Of a stretch of 64,000 nt of DNA, positions 19,338 through 29,179 are shown in pieces. The notes beneath the pieces are model-generated. The model was given only the letters and a program-made list of their open reading frames with translations. It ran no database searches and was not told the origin of the DNA. The stretch covers positions 1 through 64,000 of the forward strand of contig CAVOYU010000008.1 of the NCBI GenBank assembly GCA_963700775.1. The letters run 5' to 3'. Source of the DNA: Thermohalobaculum sp963700775 (lineage in GTDB: Bacteria > Pseudomonadota > Alphaproteobacteria > Rhodobacterales > Rhodobacteraceae). Position 1 is the first letter of the stretch. Every line of letters begins with the position of its first letter. The position numbers and the translations under genes were made by a program.

Positions 19338-20636
19338 GCGGCCTTTACGCCCGCGATGCGGTCTCGGTCGCGGGATTGCAGAAGCTGCGGTTCTTTCCCC
19401 AGGCGGTGGTTGGCGGCAAGGGCGCGGTGCTGCGCGCAGATGACGGGCGCGCGTTGATCGACCTGTCGGCGACCTGGGGCGCGGCGAGCCTTGGCTATGG
19501 CCATCCCGCGCTGGTGGCAGCGGTCAGCGCCGCCGTTGCCGACCCGGCGGGGGCTTCGGTCCTGTCTGCGGCAAATGCCCCAGCCACCGCGCTTGCGGAA
19601 CGACTCATCGCGCTGTTCCCATCGGAACAGCCGCAAAGGGTCTGGCTTGGTCATTCCGGGTCAGATGCCAATGAAACGGCTATTCGCGCCGTGCGCCGCG
19701 CCACCCGGCGGCAAGGGATTATTGGTTTTGCCGGTGCCTATCATGGCTGCACCCTCGGCACGATGGCGGTTTCGAGCCATCCGACGCTGGCCTCGGATAA
19801 GGCGGCGGGCCTGATCCAGCTACCCTATCCTGGCGCCGATCCCCATGGCCCCGACGCCGACGGTATCCTTGCCCTGCTGGAACGCAATCTGGCCGAGGTC
19901 GGGCCAGACACAATCGCGGCCTGCATCTTCGAGCCGATCCTGTCGGATGGCGGGCTTGTCGTTCCGCCGGCGGGCTTTCTGGCCGGGCTGGATGCGCTGT
20001 GCCGCCAGCATGGTATCCTGACAATCTGCGACGAGGTAAAGGTTGGGCTGGGGCGCACGGGTCGCATGCACGCCTTCGAGCATGAGGGCTTTCGGCCCGA
20101 TATTCTTGTTCTAGGCAAGGGGTTGGGCGGAGGATTGCCACTTTCTGCTGTGATCGGGCCGCAATGGGTGATGGATTGCGCAACCTCCTTTGCGATGCAG
20201 ACATTGCACGGCAACCCGGTCTGCGCTGCGGCGGGTCTCGCGGTGCTGGACACCATCGTCGCCGAGTTCCCTACCCGAAGAAGCCGCTCGCAAGGGCGAA
20301 ACCCTGATGGCAGGTCTGAATGATCTTGCGCTGCGCCATCCTTGCATCCGTGCGATACGCGGGCGCGGCCTCGCGATCGGTGTTGAAATACGGGGTGCGG
20401 AAACAACACTGCTCAGCGACGACGCTGCCACCGCTGGCCTAATGTTCCGCGCTCACGAGCGAGGCCTTGTGGTCTATTGCGTCGGCCCTTCCTCCAACGT
20501 GCTCGAACTGACCCCACCCCTGACCATTACAGACCATGACATCGGGCACGCTTTATCCCTGCTGGATGATGTCATTCTGGACTTGGAGGCGGGTCAGATC
20601 GACGATACCGCATCTGCCGAGTTTACCGGCTGGTGA
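19334..20636 (+). CDS. Class III pyridoxal-phosphate aminotransferase (one frameshift)
   Basis: About 434 residues: GRALIDLSATWGAASLGYGHP, GHSGSDANETAIRAVRRAT, FAGAYHGCTLGTMAVSSHP, and the PLP lysine in ILVLGKGLGGGLPLSAVIG. A frame change near 20268 restores the C-terminal domain (PEEAARKGETLMAGLND, RAIRGRGLAIGVEI, ITDHDIGHALSLLDDVI). The family transfers omega-amino groups, for example of 4-aminobutyrate or polyamine products. Overlaps the previous stop as ATGA. Last gene of the rightward unit. Confidence 0.88.
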
Positions 20637-20732
20637 CGCATACCGGTTTTGGTCGCTCCACTTTTGAAGTGTCTGCTTTGGCGCGTCATTGGCACAGCAT
20701 TCGGGAGGGCTGATCGGCCGCTTTGGGCCGCA

Positions 20733-21125
20733 TTACGCCAATCTCACGGAGCCCGCTCGCTGCTGGCACCACGCCATCGGAATCGGCTCCATCAACGTCG
20801 CCAAACGAACATGTGCATCTTGCTGCCCGTCAAGGATTGCCTCGACGGTTTCCGGCGCAAGCAAGGTCAGCCGCAAAATGCGTGTCATGTAGGTCGGCGC
20901 GATCCGCTCGTGTGTCGCCAACTCGCTGATCGTCGCAAACTCACCGCTTTGCAGCATCTTCTTCCAGCGGAAGGCGCGCGCCAACGCCTTGACCAGCGTG
21001 TCGTCGGTTTGGCGTGGGGTCGGCCTGTCGACCGGCAAGACCATCTCCTTCCGCCCACCACGCTTAACGATACGGAACGGGATGCGCACAGATACCGTTT
21101 CGGGGCTCGGCTTCGTCTGGGTCAT
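20733..21125 (-). CDS. Small HTH-like partner of a serine recombinase
   Basis: 130 residues. LVKALARAFRWKKMLQSGEF, then ATISELATHERIAPTYMTRILRLTLLAPETVEAILDG is a helix-turn-helix-like module typical of the small gene found immediately next to large serine recombinases in alphaproteobacterial islands and prophages. Its exact role is not known. The ATG overlaps the recombinase stop (ATGA), which supports a shared transcript. The C-terminus after MEPIPMAW looks slightly altered. Confidence 0.65.
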   Translation of the reverse strand: MTQTKPSPETVSVRIPFRIVKRGGRKEMVLPVDRPTPRQTDDTLVKALARAFRWKKMLQSGEFATISELATHERIAPTYMTRILRLTLLAPETVEAILDGQQDAHVRLATLMEPIPMAWCQQRAGSVRLA

Positions 21126-21866
21126 GCAGCTTCTCCGACTACCGCGCGCATTTCGCGAGCCAGCCCGGCCAGCCCATCCATGCGCAATCGCACGTTCAGA
21201 CTGTCAGTGCCGATGTCGACCCGTTCGACCAGCAGGGTCACGATGCGGGCCTGCTCGGCAGGGAACAGCTCGTGCCACAGCGGATCAAGCCGCATCAGCG
21301 CCTCTCGGGCGTCGGCCTCAGCGATGTCGCCGCCTCGAGCGCCTGCTGCCTTCCACGTCCCCGCCACGATCTCTGGCTGGCGGAACACCGCGCGGAGCTG
21401 GTCGATGACCGCGGCCTCGATCTCGCCCGCAGGCACACGGCCGACCGGGCACGACCCCGCCCCATGCTTTAGCACCGTCTGGCTGACATAGTACCGGTAG
21501 AGCCTGCCGCCCTTCCGGGTGTGCGTCGGCGAGAACGCGGCGCCGTCCGGGCCGAACAGCAGCCCCTTCAGCAGCGCGGGCGTCTCGGAGCGGGTCCGGG
21601 CGGCGCGCTTGCGCGGGCTTTCCTGCAGGATGACGTGAACCTTGTCCCACATCTCGGGGTCGATGATCGCGTCGTGCTCGCCGGGATAGCTGTCGCCCTT
21701 GTGGACCGTCTCGCCGATGTAGGCGCGGTTCGAGAGCATGCGATAGAGATATTTCTTGTCGATCCTGTTCCCGCGCGGGGTTCGGATGCCGCGTGCGCCG
21801 ACCTCTCGCGCCAGCTCCGTGCAGGACCCGATCTCGAGGAAGCTGGCGAACCTGTCGTCGGTCTCG
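21122..21866 (-). pseudogene. Large serine recombinase, C-terminal part only
   Basis: About 245 codons showing FLEIGSCTELAREVGARGIR, then GNRIDKKYLYRMLSNRAYIG (the Recombinase domain) and a zinc-ribbon-like RYYVSQTVLKHGAGSCPVGR. The N-terminal resolvase domain with its catalytic serine is absent: upstream of about 21866 the frame no longer resembles a recombinase and overlaps phage-like sequence on the other strand. So the gene was cut, probably during the recombination that brought the phage fragment here. Confidence 0.8.
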
Positions 21867-22502
21867 CTCCATGCGCTCGACGTGACGATCGACCTCTCGG
21901 GCGGCAACATTGCCGTCGAGGCGTATCTGAACGCGGTGGATGCGCAGCGCCGCCCCCTTCCTCTCTGTTTCCGTCGCCAACTCGGCAACGCCCAGGACCA
22001 ATCCGGTGCAACTGGAATGGCGGGCCTACGACCGGCCGATCACTCGGCGCACGTCGTCTACCAGCAGATCAGCGAGGTCATGGTCGGGGACGAGGACACG
22101 CGCGGTCTCGGCCTGACCGATCTGATGACGTTCGGCGCGGGAACACATGCGGATTGGGTAGGCGACCCTGCTGGTCTGACCGACGGTGACGACGCCACCG
22201 GGGTCAGCACCGCGACGCTCGGCGCCAGAGTGAGCCGGGCCGTCTCGACCTATGGTGGCCCGGCCTCGGTCGCCGTGCGCGGCCTCTTCATCCCCGCCCG
22301 CGGCTCGGCGGAGGCCGGCGATGTGCGCGCCTTCCTGCGCGACATCGCCGGGGCGACGGATCACGCCGCCGCGGCCGGCTACGGCCTGCCCGCCGGCGCG
22401 ATCGGCTATGGCCTGGCGGAGTTCGCCCTCAACCCGGCCACCGGCCTGCCCTGGGACACGGGCGATCTCACCGGCTTCGAGTACGGGCTCGAGGCGGTCT
22501 GA
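21867..22502 (+). pseudogene. Phage structural or tail-associated protein, C-terminal fragment
   Basis: About 210 codons, from VVYQQISEVMVGDEDTRGLG through GPASVAVRGLFIPARGSAEA to TGLPWDTGDLTGFEYGLEAV. I cannot name the family. Its glycine/alanine-rich style and place directly before a small membrane protein and an endolysin fit a phage virion protein preceding a lysis cassette. The 5' end is fused to the recombinase fragment on the opposite strand, so the true start is lost. Confidence 0.45.
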
Positions 22503-22610
22503 GCCCGATGGCCGCGCCCCGCCGATGCCGGGCCGGCACGGCGGAGCGCCGGCTGGCCGGTCCGCCCACCACTGATCCGAGACCCGTCCGGCATCGAGGG
22601 AGACCGTCCG

Positions 22611-22901
22611 ATGGACCGCCCGAGCATCACCTTCGTCTGGCAGATCAATCTCGGCCACGTCCTCGTGGCGGTCTCGACGCTCACCGCGGGGACCGCGGCC
22701 TATGTCGATCTCCGCCACGACGTCTCCGGGCAGGAGCGCACCCAGGCGGTGCACGCCGCGAAGATCGAGGCGCTGGCCGAGCGCATGAACTCGACCGACG
22801 TCACCACCGCCACCCTCATGGCCCGCTTCGGCGCCGTCGAGGAGCTGATGCGCGAGATGCGCAACGACCTGCGCGAGATGATGGCCAGACGGCCGCCCTG
22901 A
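22611..22901 (+). CDS. Small phage-type membrane protein (holin- or spanin-like)
   Basis: 96 residues with one N-terminal transmembrane segment (INLGHVLVAVSTLTAGTAAY) and a charged amphipathic helix (AKIEALAERM, then VEELMREMRNDLREMMARR). The size, topology and position just before an endolysin fit a lysis-cassette component. ATG at 22611 after GGGAGACC. Confidence 0.55.
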   Translation: MDRPSITFVWQINLGHVLVAVSTLTAGTAAYVDLRHDVSGQERTQAVHAAKIEALAERMNSTDVTTATLMARFGAVEELMREMRNDLREMMARRPP

Positions 22902-23004
22902 GAGGCGGCGGGCCGTCTGAGCCCGCGAGCGCCCAGCCCTTCGCGTCCATGTCCACCGGCCCCGGCCCGCACTTCGGCGGATCTCTTTCTATTGGAGGAT
23001 CCTC

Positions 23005-23683
23005 ATGACCACGACCTTCTACCGCCACTGGCGCGACGTGCCCGCGGGCGCCTGGCGCTGGCCGGACTTCTCGCCCGCCGAGATCGCCTGCCGCGGCACC
23101 GGCAAGCTGCTGATCAACGAGGCGGCGCTCGACAGGCTGCAGGCGCTGCGCGACCGGCTGGGGAAGCCCCTGATCATCCGCTCGGCCTATCGCAGCCCCG
23201 CGCACAACAGGGCCGTCGGCGGCGCGGTGCGCTCGAAGCACATGCAAGGCGCCGCCTTCGACATCGCCATGGCGAACCACGACCCAGCAGAGTTCGAGGC
23301 GGCGGCGCGGGAGGTCGGCTTCCTCGGCTTCGGCTTCTATCCCGGGCCGCGGCACGACTTCATGCATGTCGACCTCGGGCCGGCGCGGGAGTGGGGCACG
23401 CGCTGGCCGGTGACGGCGCGCGACCTTCACGCCGGAGCCGCCGGCGCCGAAGCCGCTCGCCGAGAGCCGGACCATGCGCGGGAGCGGCGCGGCCGGGCTC
23501 GCCACCGTCGGCGCCGCCGGCGTCGAGGTCGCCCGGGAGACGCTCGCCGAGACGCAGGCCGCCATCGCGCCGCTGGTGCCCTGGCTCGACACGCTCCGCT
23601 GGGTGTTCATCGGCGTGGCGCTCCTCGGCATCGGCGTCGCCGTCTATGCCCGCTGGGACGACTGTCGTCGGGGGCGGCGATGA
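23005..23683 (+). CDS. Phage endolysin, peptidase M15 type, with C-terminal membrane segment (one frameshift)
   Basis: Starts MTTTFYRHWRDVPAGAWRWP after GGAGGATCCTC. The M15_3 domain is clear: IIRSAYRSPAHNRAVGG, SKHMQGAAFDIAM and HDFMHVDLGPAREWG carry the zinc ligands H, D and H. Near 23418 a frame change continues into PEPPAPKPLAES and a membrane helix LRWVFIGVALLGIGVAVYARW ending at 23683. The enzyme would cut peptidoglycan peptides. The added helix suggests membrane anchoring or signal-anchor release. Confidence 0.8.
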
Positions 23684-24107
23684 TCGGCGGGCTGATCGGG
23701 TGGCTCGCCGGCAGCCGGTGGGCGCTGGCGGCGGCGAAGTGGGGCGCCGTCGGGCTCACCGTGCTGCTGTTCCTGCTCTCGGTCCGGCGCGCCGGCGAGC
23801 GCGCCGGGCGGCTGGCTCGAGCGCCTCGACACGATGGAGAAGGTCAATGACGTCGCAACGCCGGATGCTGGAGGCGGCGGCTCGCCGGCCTCGTTCTCGC
23901 GACGATCTGGCTGAGCGGCTGCGCGACGGGCGGTTCTTGAGACCGGCCGTCTTCGCAGCCTGTCCGCCGGTCGTCGAGTACAGCAGGGCAGAGCAGACGC
24001 TAATCGCCGAGGAAGTGGTGGCACTACCTGAGGATGCGCAGATTGTCGGGTGGCTGGCAGATTATGCCGCTCTACGAGAGCAGGTTAAGGCGTGCGTACG
24101 AACATAA
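23681..24107 (+). pseudogene. Rz/Rz1-like spanin pair, frameshifted and nested
   Basis: The first part, MIGGLIGWLAGSRWALAAAK with WGAVGLTVLLFLLSVRRAGE, is a membrane-anchored Rz-like protein whose coiled part (RLDTMEKVND, QRRMLEAAARRPRSRDDLAE) is recovered only by changing frame twice near 23820 and 23855. In a second frame LAGLVLATIWLSGCATGGS is a lipobox signal of an Rz1-like lipoprotein, followed after a frame change by ACPPVVEYSRAEQTLIAEEV, typical of outer-membrane spanins. Together these would fuse inner and outer membranes in lysis. Confidence 0.55.
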
Positions 24108-24181
24108 CGTACATCCCAGACCTGCGCCAACGAACTTGTGTTCACCATGGAAGTGCTAACGACAGTGGTCTAAAATCTGAA

Positions 24182-24253
24182 GGAGATGGTTGTCGATGCC
24201 TTACCCGTCATGTCCTCGATCATGCGGCGCCGGAGAGGGCCGATCTCTGCCAT
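24182..24253 (-). pseudogene. Start of a tyrosine integrase of the IS91-associated type
   Basis: On the minus strand an ATG preceded by GGGAGG begins MAEIGPLRRRMIEDMT, the opening of the site-specific integrases found with IS91/ISCR-type elements (usually followed by VRNLSPATQ). Here the similarity stops at once, so only about 16-24 codons remain. Confidence 0.5.
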
Positions 24254-24464
24254 GGAAAACCTCCCGTCTGATGAGTTGGGCTTTGGAAGCACCCAACATC
24301 TCAGACAGCAGGCGATCCCCGCCACCCGCCCTCAAATGCCGCGTGAGCGGCTTCGTTCAATCCCCATTGCCGACTCGCAACGAACGGGAACCGCTCTAGG
24401 TTGTAACGACCGGGTCGAGCGCAGTCGTGTCGCAGATCGCCCTTCAGTCAGGTGAAGTCCTAAC

Positions 24465-24540
24465 CTAAATCTCTCCGACAGGTGCTGACGTCAGACAGAA
24501 CCGTCCAAGCGGACCACTTGAATGGGGGCATTCCACAGGC
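24465..24540. repeat. Remnant of IS3-type ends, second copy at 30616-30748
   Basis: ctaaatctctccgacagg followed by tgctgacgtcagaca matches the left end of the IS3 element at 30616-30650. The next bases, ccaagcggaccacttgaatg and ggggcattcc, match the end of the other IS3-type element at 30717-30748. In this copy the 60 bp between the two blocks are missing. It marks a former insertion or recombination point. Confidence 0.7.
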
Positions 24541-24745
24541 GCCGCTGCCGTCGGAGCCGATCGAGCGCGGACGGCCCGGTCCGGGCCTGCTCGCCCATGT
24601 GCTGGTCTCAATCGCGATACCTCGCCATGCGCACGCACGACATTGCCGGCGCCCCCAACTGTGACGCTCCGGCGCGCATCACCGTCGCAACCTGCTCCGG
24701 CAATGCGCGCTCAAGGCCCTATCACGGGTCCTTCGGTGTCTCGGC

Positions 24746-25258
24746 CTACTGGACAACGACGACCTCGACCCGCCGGTTCTCGGTCCGGCCTTCGGCCGTA
24801 TCGTTGCTTGCCACCGGGGCCAGAGGTCCAACGCCGACCGGTGCGAGGCGATCCATGGCGATGCCGTGATCATTGATAAGCGAATTCGTCATCGCTTCCG
24901 CCCGCCGGCGCGACAGGTCGAGATTGTAGGCGAAGGCTCCAGTGTTGTCGGTATGCCCGACCACCGCCACCTTCAGAGTGGGATTGCTCTGCAACGCGGC
25001 GGCCAACCGCGCAGTCGCTGACCGGCCGGCCTCGCTCAGGGTGGCACTGTCGGTCTCAAACACGATGCCGCCCCGCAACACGACGCGCCCATCACGATCC
25101 AGGGCCCTAGCGATATCCTCCGGCGCGGCCTGCGAGACATCGAAGGTTGTGGTCTCAGCGACCTTCCCCTCGGTCTCACAGGCAGCGAGTCCCGTCACTG
25201 CGGCAAGGGCCAGGGCCATCGTCGAAAGTCGAAGCGCCTTCACTCGAGAAACTTGCAT
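24746..25258 (-). CDS. OmpA-family outer-membrane lipoprotein
   Basis: 170 residues. A signal peptide with lipobox (LALAAVTGLAAC) precedes a linker and an OmpA C-terminal peptidoglycan-binding domain: LRGGIVFETDSATLSEAGRS, VVGHTDNTGAFAYNLDLSRRRAEAM and the ending TAEGRTENRRVEVVVVQ. The D and R of TDN and NRRVE bind diaminopimelate. It tethers the outer membrane to the cell wall. It is a lone gene between phage and IS debris. Confidence 0.88.
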   Translation of the reverse strand: MQVSRVKALRLSTMALALAAVTGLAACETEGKVAETTTFDVSQAAPEDIARALDRDGRVVLRGGIVFETDSATLSEAGRSATARLAAALQSNPTLKVAVVGHTDNTGAFAYNLDLSRRRAEAMTNSLINDHGIAMDRLAPVGVGPLAPVASNDTAEGRTENRRVEVVVVQ

Positions 25259-25427
25259 GCTGGTCTCCTTCGGGATTCCCCATTTGCCGCTCCTTCGATC
25301 ATGTTGCCGCGGGTGATGGCGCCGATCAAGGCAGGGGGCGCCCGTGCAGCGCGCCTCCTGGCCGAGATTGAGCCTGCAAGGCGTTCCAATCGCGGTTTAG
25401 TGCAGCGAAGCGCGCTGTCTCGGCGCG

Positions 25428-26862
25428 CGCGGGTCGCACCTTTCCCGTTGTCAGCAACGCGTGCCTCTGCGGCTCCAGTTCGACCGATCCGTCAGGCTTG
25501 AGTTCCAGGGCGCGTCGATCAGCTCCGACGGCGGTTTGCTGATGCACCGTGAACTCGACGATGCCCTCGGTCTGATGGACATGGCGGCAGGGATGCTCGC
25601 CGATCCTCGCAAGGGCAGGAATGGCCGTCACAGGGTCGTGGGGTTTCTGCGCCAATCGGTTTTCTCGCGTCTCGCCGGATGCGAGGATGTCAATGACGCC
25701 GACCGGCTCCGCCGCGACCCGGTCATGCGCCAGCTCGTCGGTGGCCGGGCGCTCAAGCACGGCGCAGCCTCGGCAACCGCGATGGGCCGGTTTGAGACGG
25801 CGATGTTGACGCGGCCGGAGAACCTTGAAGCCCTGGCCGATCTGCCGGGGCGCTGGATCGACGCGGTGCATGACCGGCGGCCGCCGAAGGTGGTCACTCT
25901 CGACATGGACAGCTCCGAGAGCCCGGTGCACGGCGATCAAGAGGGTTCGGCCGGGCGGCGGCCACTTCCAGTCGAAGTGCCTGCACCCGCTGTTCGTGTT
26001 CAACCAGTTCGGCGATCTGGAGCGTTGTGCGCTCAGGCCCGGCAACGTCCACAGCGCCGATGGCTGGGAAGATGTCTTGAAGCCGGTGCTGGCGCGTTAC
26101 TCAGCCGAGGCGCGGCCCTCGATCACCCGGCGGCGGTTCCGCGCCGATGCGGCCTTTGCCATTCCGGCGCTGTTCGACCTGCTGGAGGCCGAGGGCTGGG
26201 ACTACGCCATCCGCATCAAGGGTAACCCGAAGCTCCACGAGCAGGTCGATTGGCTGACCAGGCGCCGCCCCGGCCGGCCGCCGAACCATGTGCTCCGCCA
26301 CTACATCAGCTTCCACTACCGGGCAAAGAGCTGGTCGAAGGCCCGCCGCGTGGTGGTTAAGGTCGAGTTCCATCCGGGCGAGCTGTTTCCGCGGGTCGGC
26401 TTCATCGTCACCAACCGCAGCCTGCCGAACTAGCGGGTGCTGGCATTCTACAACGACCGCGGCACCGCCGAGCAGCATATCAAGGAGGGCAAGTATGCGC
26501 TGAAGTGGATGCGGCTCTCCTGCATGCGCTTTGCGGCGAACGCCGTCCGTCTTCAGCTTCACGCGCTAGCCTACAACCTCGCCAACTTCCTGCGGACGCT
26601 GGCAACGCTTGAGGGGATCGAGAGTTGGTCCCTGACGTCGCTGCGCGAGCGGTTGATCAAGACCGGCACCCGGCTGGTGCGCCATGCTCGCTATGCCATC
26701 TTCCAGATGGCCGAGGCCGCCGTGCCGCGCAAAGTGTTTGCGGGCATGCTCGGATTGATCAACGGTCTGCGCGGCCCGCCTGTCGAGGCCGCTTCCGCAT
26801 GACCGGGACTGCAGCCAGATCGTCGGCATGCGGCGCTGGTGACGGGAAAGGTGCGACCCGCG
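25428..26862 (+). mobile_element. IS1380-family element, inactivated
   Basis: 21-bp perfect terminal inverted repeats, cgcgggtcgcacctttcccg(t), at 25428-25448 and 26842-26862 enclose one transposase gene. The total length of 1435 bp fits IS1380 elements. I see no clear short target duplication beside the ends. The transposase is interrupted by a frameshift and a stop. Confidence 0.85.
25461..26802 (+). pseudogene. IS1380-family transposase with frameshift and internal TAG
   Basis: Residues LEFQGASISSDGGLLMHREL (first catalytic D), VVTLDMDSSESPVHGDQEG (second D), and RGTAEQHIKEGKYALKWMRL (E) are the DDE triad of the DDE_Tnp_1/IS1380 group. The frame changes near 25950 (PVHGDQEG to GHFQSKCLHPLFVFNQ) and a TAG at 26431-26433 splits the last third. 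About 447 codons, normal length. The start is uncertain. Confidence 0.85.
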
Positions 26863-27045
26863 ACCGCCAGCGTAGCGTTTCTCGCCGCGCCGGACAGCCT
26901 TTGGAGTGCTATACAGTCACCGTGTGGGCCAGCCAGCGGGCTGCAAGGGCGAAGCTCGGCTTGCGAAACACTTTCGTTGGCGGCACGATCGTCGATAGGA
27001 ATCCAAACGGGGAATCCCAGTGGAAATTTTAGACCCCGGAGAAAC

Positions 27046-27846
27046 ATGACGATGAGAACGATCATCTGCATCCTGACGGCGTCGGCGCTTGCCGCCCTCA
27101 CTGGGTCAACCGCTTCGGCGCAGTCGGACGCGGATCTTGCGAAGCAGCTCGCCAACCCGATTGCGAGCCTGATCAGCGTGCCGTTCCAGTTCAATTACGA
27201 CGGCGACATCGGCCCGGCGGACGGCGACCGGGTGACGCTGAACATCCAGCCGGTGGTCCCGTTCGGGATCTCGGAGAACTGGAACATGATCTCGCGAACG
27301 ATCCTGCCGGTGATCTGGCAGGACGACGTGGTTCCAGGTGACAGCGAGTTCGGCCTCGGCGACACGGTGCAGAGCCTGTTCTTCTCGCCGAAGCAATCCA
27401 CCAATGGAATCACCTGGGGCGTCGGCCCGGTCGCGCTGCTGCCGACCGCGACGGACGACGTGTTGGGGACGGAGAAGTGGGGCATCGGCCCGACCGGCGT
27501 GCTGCTCGTCCAGTCCGGGCCCTGGACTTACGGCGGGCTTGCAAACCACATCTGGTCCTTCGCTGGCGATGACGACCGGCGCGACGTGAACAAGAGCTTC
27601 CTGCAGCCTCTTATCAGCTACACGACGCCGGGTGCCACGACGTTCTTTCTCAACACGGAGTCGACCTATGACTGGAAGGACGAGGACTGGTCGGTGCCAA
27701 TCAATTTCGGGGTCAACCAGCTTGTGAGCATCGGTAACCAGAAAGTCCAGCTCGGTGCAGGCCTTCGTTACTGGGCCGACAGCGGCAGTGGTGGCCCGGA
27801 AGGCCTCGGCGCCCGGGTGAACGTCATCTTCCTGTTTCCGAAGTGA
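27046..27846 (+). CDS. Outer-membrane beta-barrel protein, phenol-degradation MetA/transporter-like
   Basis: 266 residues with a Sec signal (IICILTASALAALTGSTASA) and alternating hydrophobic strands with conserved blocks ANPIASLISVPFQFNYD, NIQPVVPFGISENWNMISRT, GLGDTVQSLFFSPK, WTYGGLANHIWSFAGDDDR and a C-terminal strand ending in F-P-K. These are typical of the Phenol_MetA_deg or neuromedin U-like outer-membrane family. Function of this group is poorly known; often annotated as hydrophobic-compound transporter. SD GGAG before ATG 27046. Confidence 0.75.
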   Translation: MTMRTIICILTASALAALTGSTASAQSDADLAKQLANPIASLISVPFQFNYDGDIGPADGDRVTLNIQPVVPFGISENWNMISRTILPVIWQDDVVPGDSEFGLGDTVQSLFFSPKQSTNGITWGVGPVALLPTATDDVLGTEKWGIGPTGVLLVQSGPWTYGGLANHIWSFAGDDDRRDVNKSFLQPLISYTTPGATTFFLNTESTYDWKDEDWSVPINFGVNQLVSIGNQKVQLGAGLRYWADSGSGGPEGLGARVNVIFLFPK

Positions 27847-28048
27847 GGTAGGGCGTGGAATAGCGAGTGAGGGGTACGAACGACGGAGCCTGGATCACCA
27901 ATCATCATCGACTGCCGGCCAAAGGCCGGAGCGCAACAAGAACTTGAGGCAGGAGACGTGTCTGACGTCAGACACTCGCTCGGCCGAACTCTGGGATCAA
28001 GTGAAGGAAATCTCTTCGGTCACAAGATCCGCGTTGAGGGCAGCTCCA

Positions 28049-29071
28049 TCACAGGCGACTGGCAGAGTGCTTGCGCTCGACCCGAACATCCTGCACCTCG
28101 GTCGTCACCTGTATACCCGCCTCGCTAAATGCTCTGTGGATGTTGGAAAAAAGTTCCTCGCGCCCGGCAAAGCTCGACATGTAGCCGTCGTAGTGCACCC
28201 AGAGCGAATAGCGGTAAGGGAGTGAGGAAGCATCGGCCAGCCGGATCGCCGGAGCCGGACGTGACAGGAGGGTCTCACATTGCTCGGCCGCGTTCCCGAG
28301 AAGGGACTTCACGCGCTCCGGGTCCTCATCACCTGAAACAAGGATTGTAAAGGTGTCCGCGTAAAGCTCGCCAGGCTTCGGAAGAAGCCGCAGACCTTGA
28401 CGCGCAATCTGCGCATTCGGAACGAGGAAGATCGCGCGATCCCAGCCCCGAAGATGCGTTGCCCGCCAATCCATGTCGATAACTTGAGCGACGGTACCGT
28501 CCTCCAGCATCACCCAATCGCGGCGTCGGAAGGGGCGCTCGATGGTGAGTGCGACTCCTGCGACGACGTCGGTCAGCGTTTGCCGCAGCGCGAAGGCGAG
28601 GACCGCGGCAAAACCGCCAGCGACCACCGTCAGCCGCGGAAAATCGTTTGTGGCCAGGAAGACGAGCAGACCTGAAAAGAGACAGGCCCCATACAGAAAG
28701 GTGCGGGAAAGCCGCGAGAGGCCATCACCGCGCCCATGGCGCTCGTGTGAGATGGCAGCCGTCTCTACGAGCCTCCCGACGCTGAAGGAAACGGCAAGAT
28801 ACATGACGAGCCTGACCAACATCCCCGGCCGGGCCAACGTTTGATCCGACACGAGGGCGTCGCGGAGGACCTCGGCTGCTGTTCCAAGGCTCCAGCCCCC
28901 CGCCAGCACCAGCGCAATCTCGATGAACGCGCTCGTAAACGGGTACTTCCCCAAGACTTCACGCAGCCTGCGCAGACGGACTGCGCAGGCCCAGAGAGCG
29001 AGCAGGACGATGGGCAATGCCACTTTCAGGAGGGTTTCGCCCGACAGGCTTGCCAAGGTGGTGTCAGACAA
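28049..29071 (-). CDS. MscS-family mechanosensitive channel
   Basis: 340 residues. Several N-terminal membrane helices lead to the pore helix and beta domain: GGFAAVLAFALRQTLTDVVA, then GVALTIERPFRRRDWVMLEDGTVAQVIDMDWRATHLRG, the conserved MscS hallmark. A C-terminal alpha/beta domain follows (HYDGYMSSFAGREELFSNIH). It would release solutes on hypo-osmotic stress. Stop at 28049; upstream lies the IS3 element, so its natural promoter may be displaced. Confidence 0.88.
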   Translation of the reverse strand: MSDTTLASLSGETLLKVALPIVLLALWACAVRLRRLREVLGKYPFTSAFIEIALVLAGGWSLGTAAEVLRDALVSDQTLARPGMLVRLVMYLAVSFSVGRLVETAAISHERHGRGDGLSRLSRTFLYGACLFSGLLVFLATNDFPRLTVVAGGFAAVLAFALRQTLTDVVAGVALTIERPFRRRDWVMLEDGTVAQVIDMDWRATHLRGWDRAIFLVPNAQIARQGLRLLPKPGELYADTFTILVSGDEDPERVKSLLGNAAEQCETLLSRPAPAIRLADASSLPYRYSLWVHYDGYMSSFAGREELFSNIHRAFSEAGIQVTTEVQDVRVERKHSASRL

Positions 29072-29179
29072 GATGATACCTTCGTCTGGGATTTCCCATT
29101 TGGAATGTCCGTCGTCAGAGTTTTCCGGAGAGGGGTGGTGCTTTCGTAACGGAGGCTCTGGCCCGATTTCTGTTTCAGT

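Larger units (their letters stand above)
24108..24745. other. Gap with mobile-element scraps
   Basis: About 640 bp without an intact gene. It contains the integrase fragment at 24182-24253 and the IS3-end remnant at 24465-24540, listed separately. The remaining sequence shows nothing I recognise. Confidence 0.5.

Noticed and set aside
25424..26866. Target-site duplication for the IS1380 element
   Set aside because: The bases beside the two inverted repeats (cgcg and accg) do not match.
27959..27974. Perfect palindrome TGTCTGACGTCAGACA as an operator
   Set aside because: Its half TGTCTGACGTCAG is identical to the terminal bases of the IS3 element nearby, so it is more likely an IS end remnant than a regulatory site.
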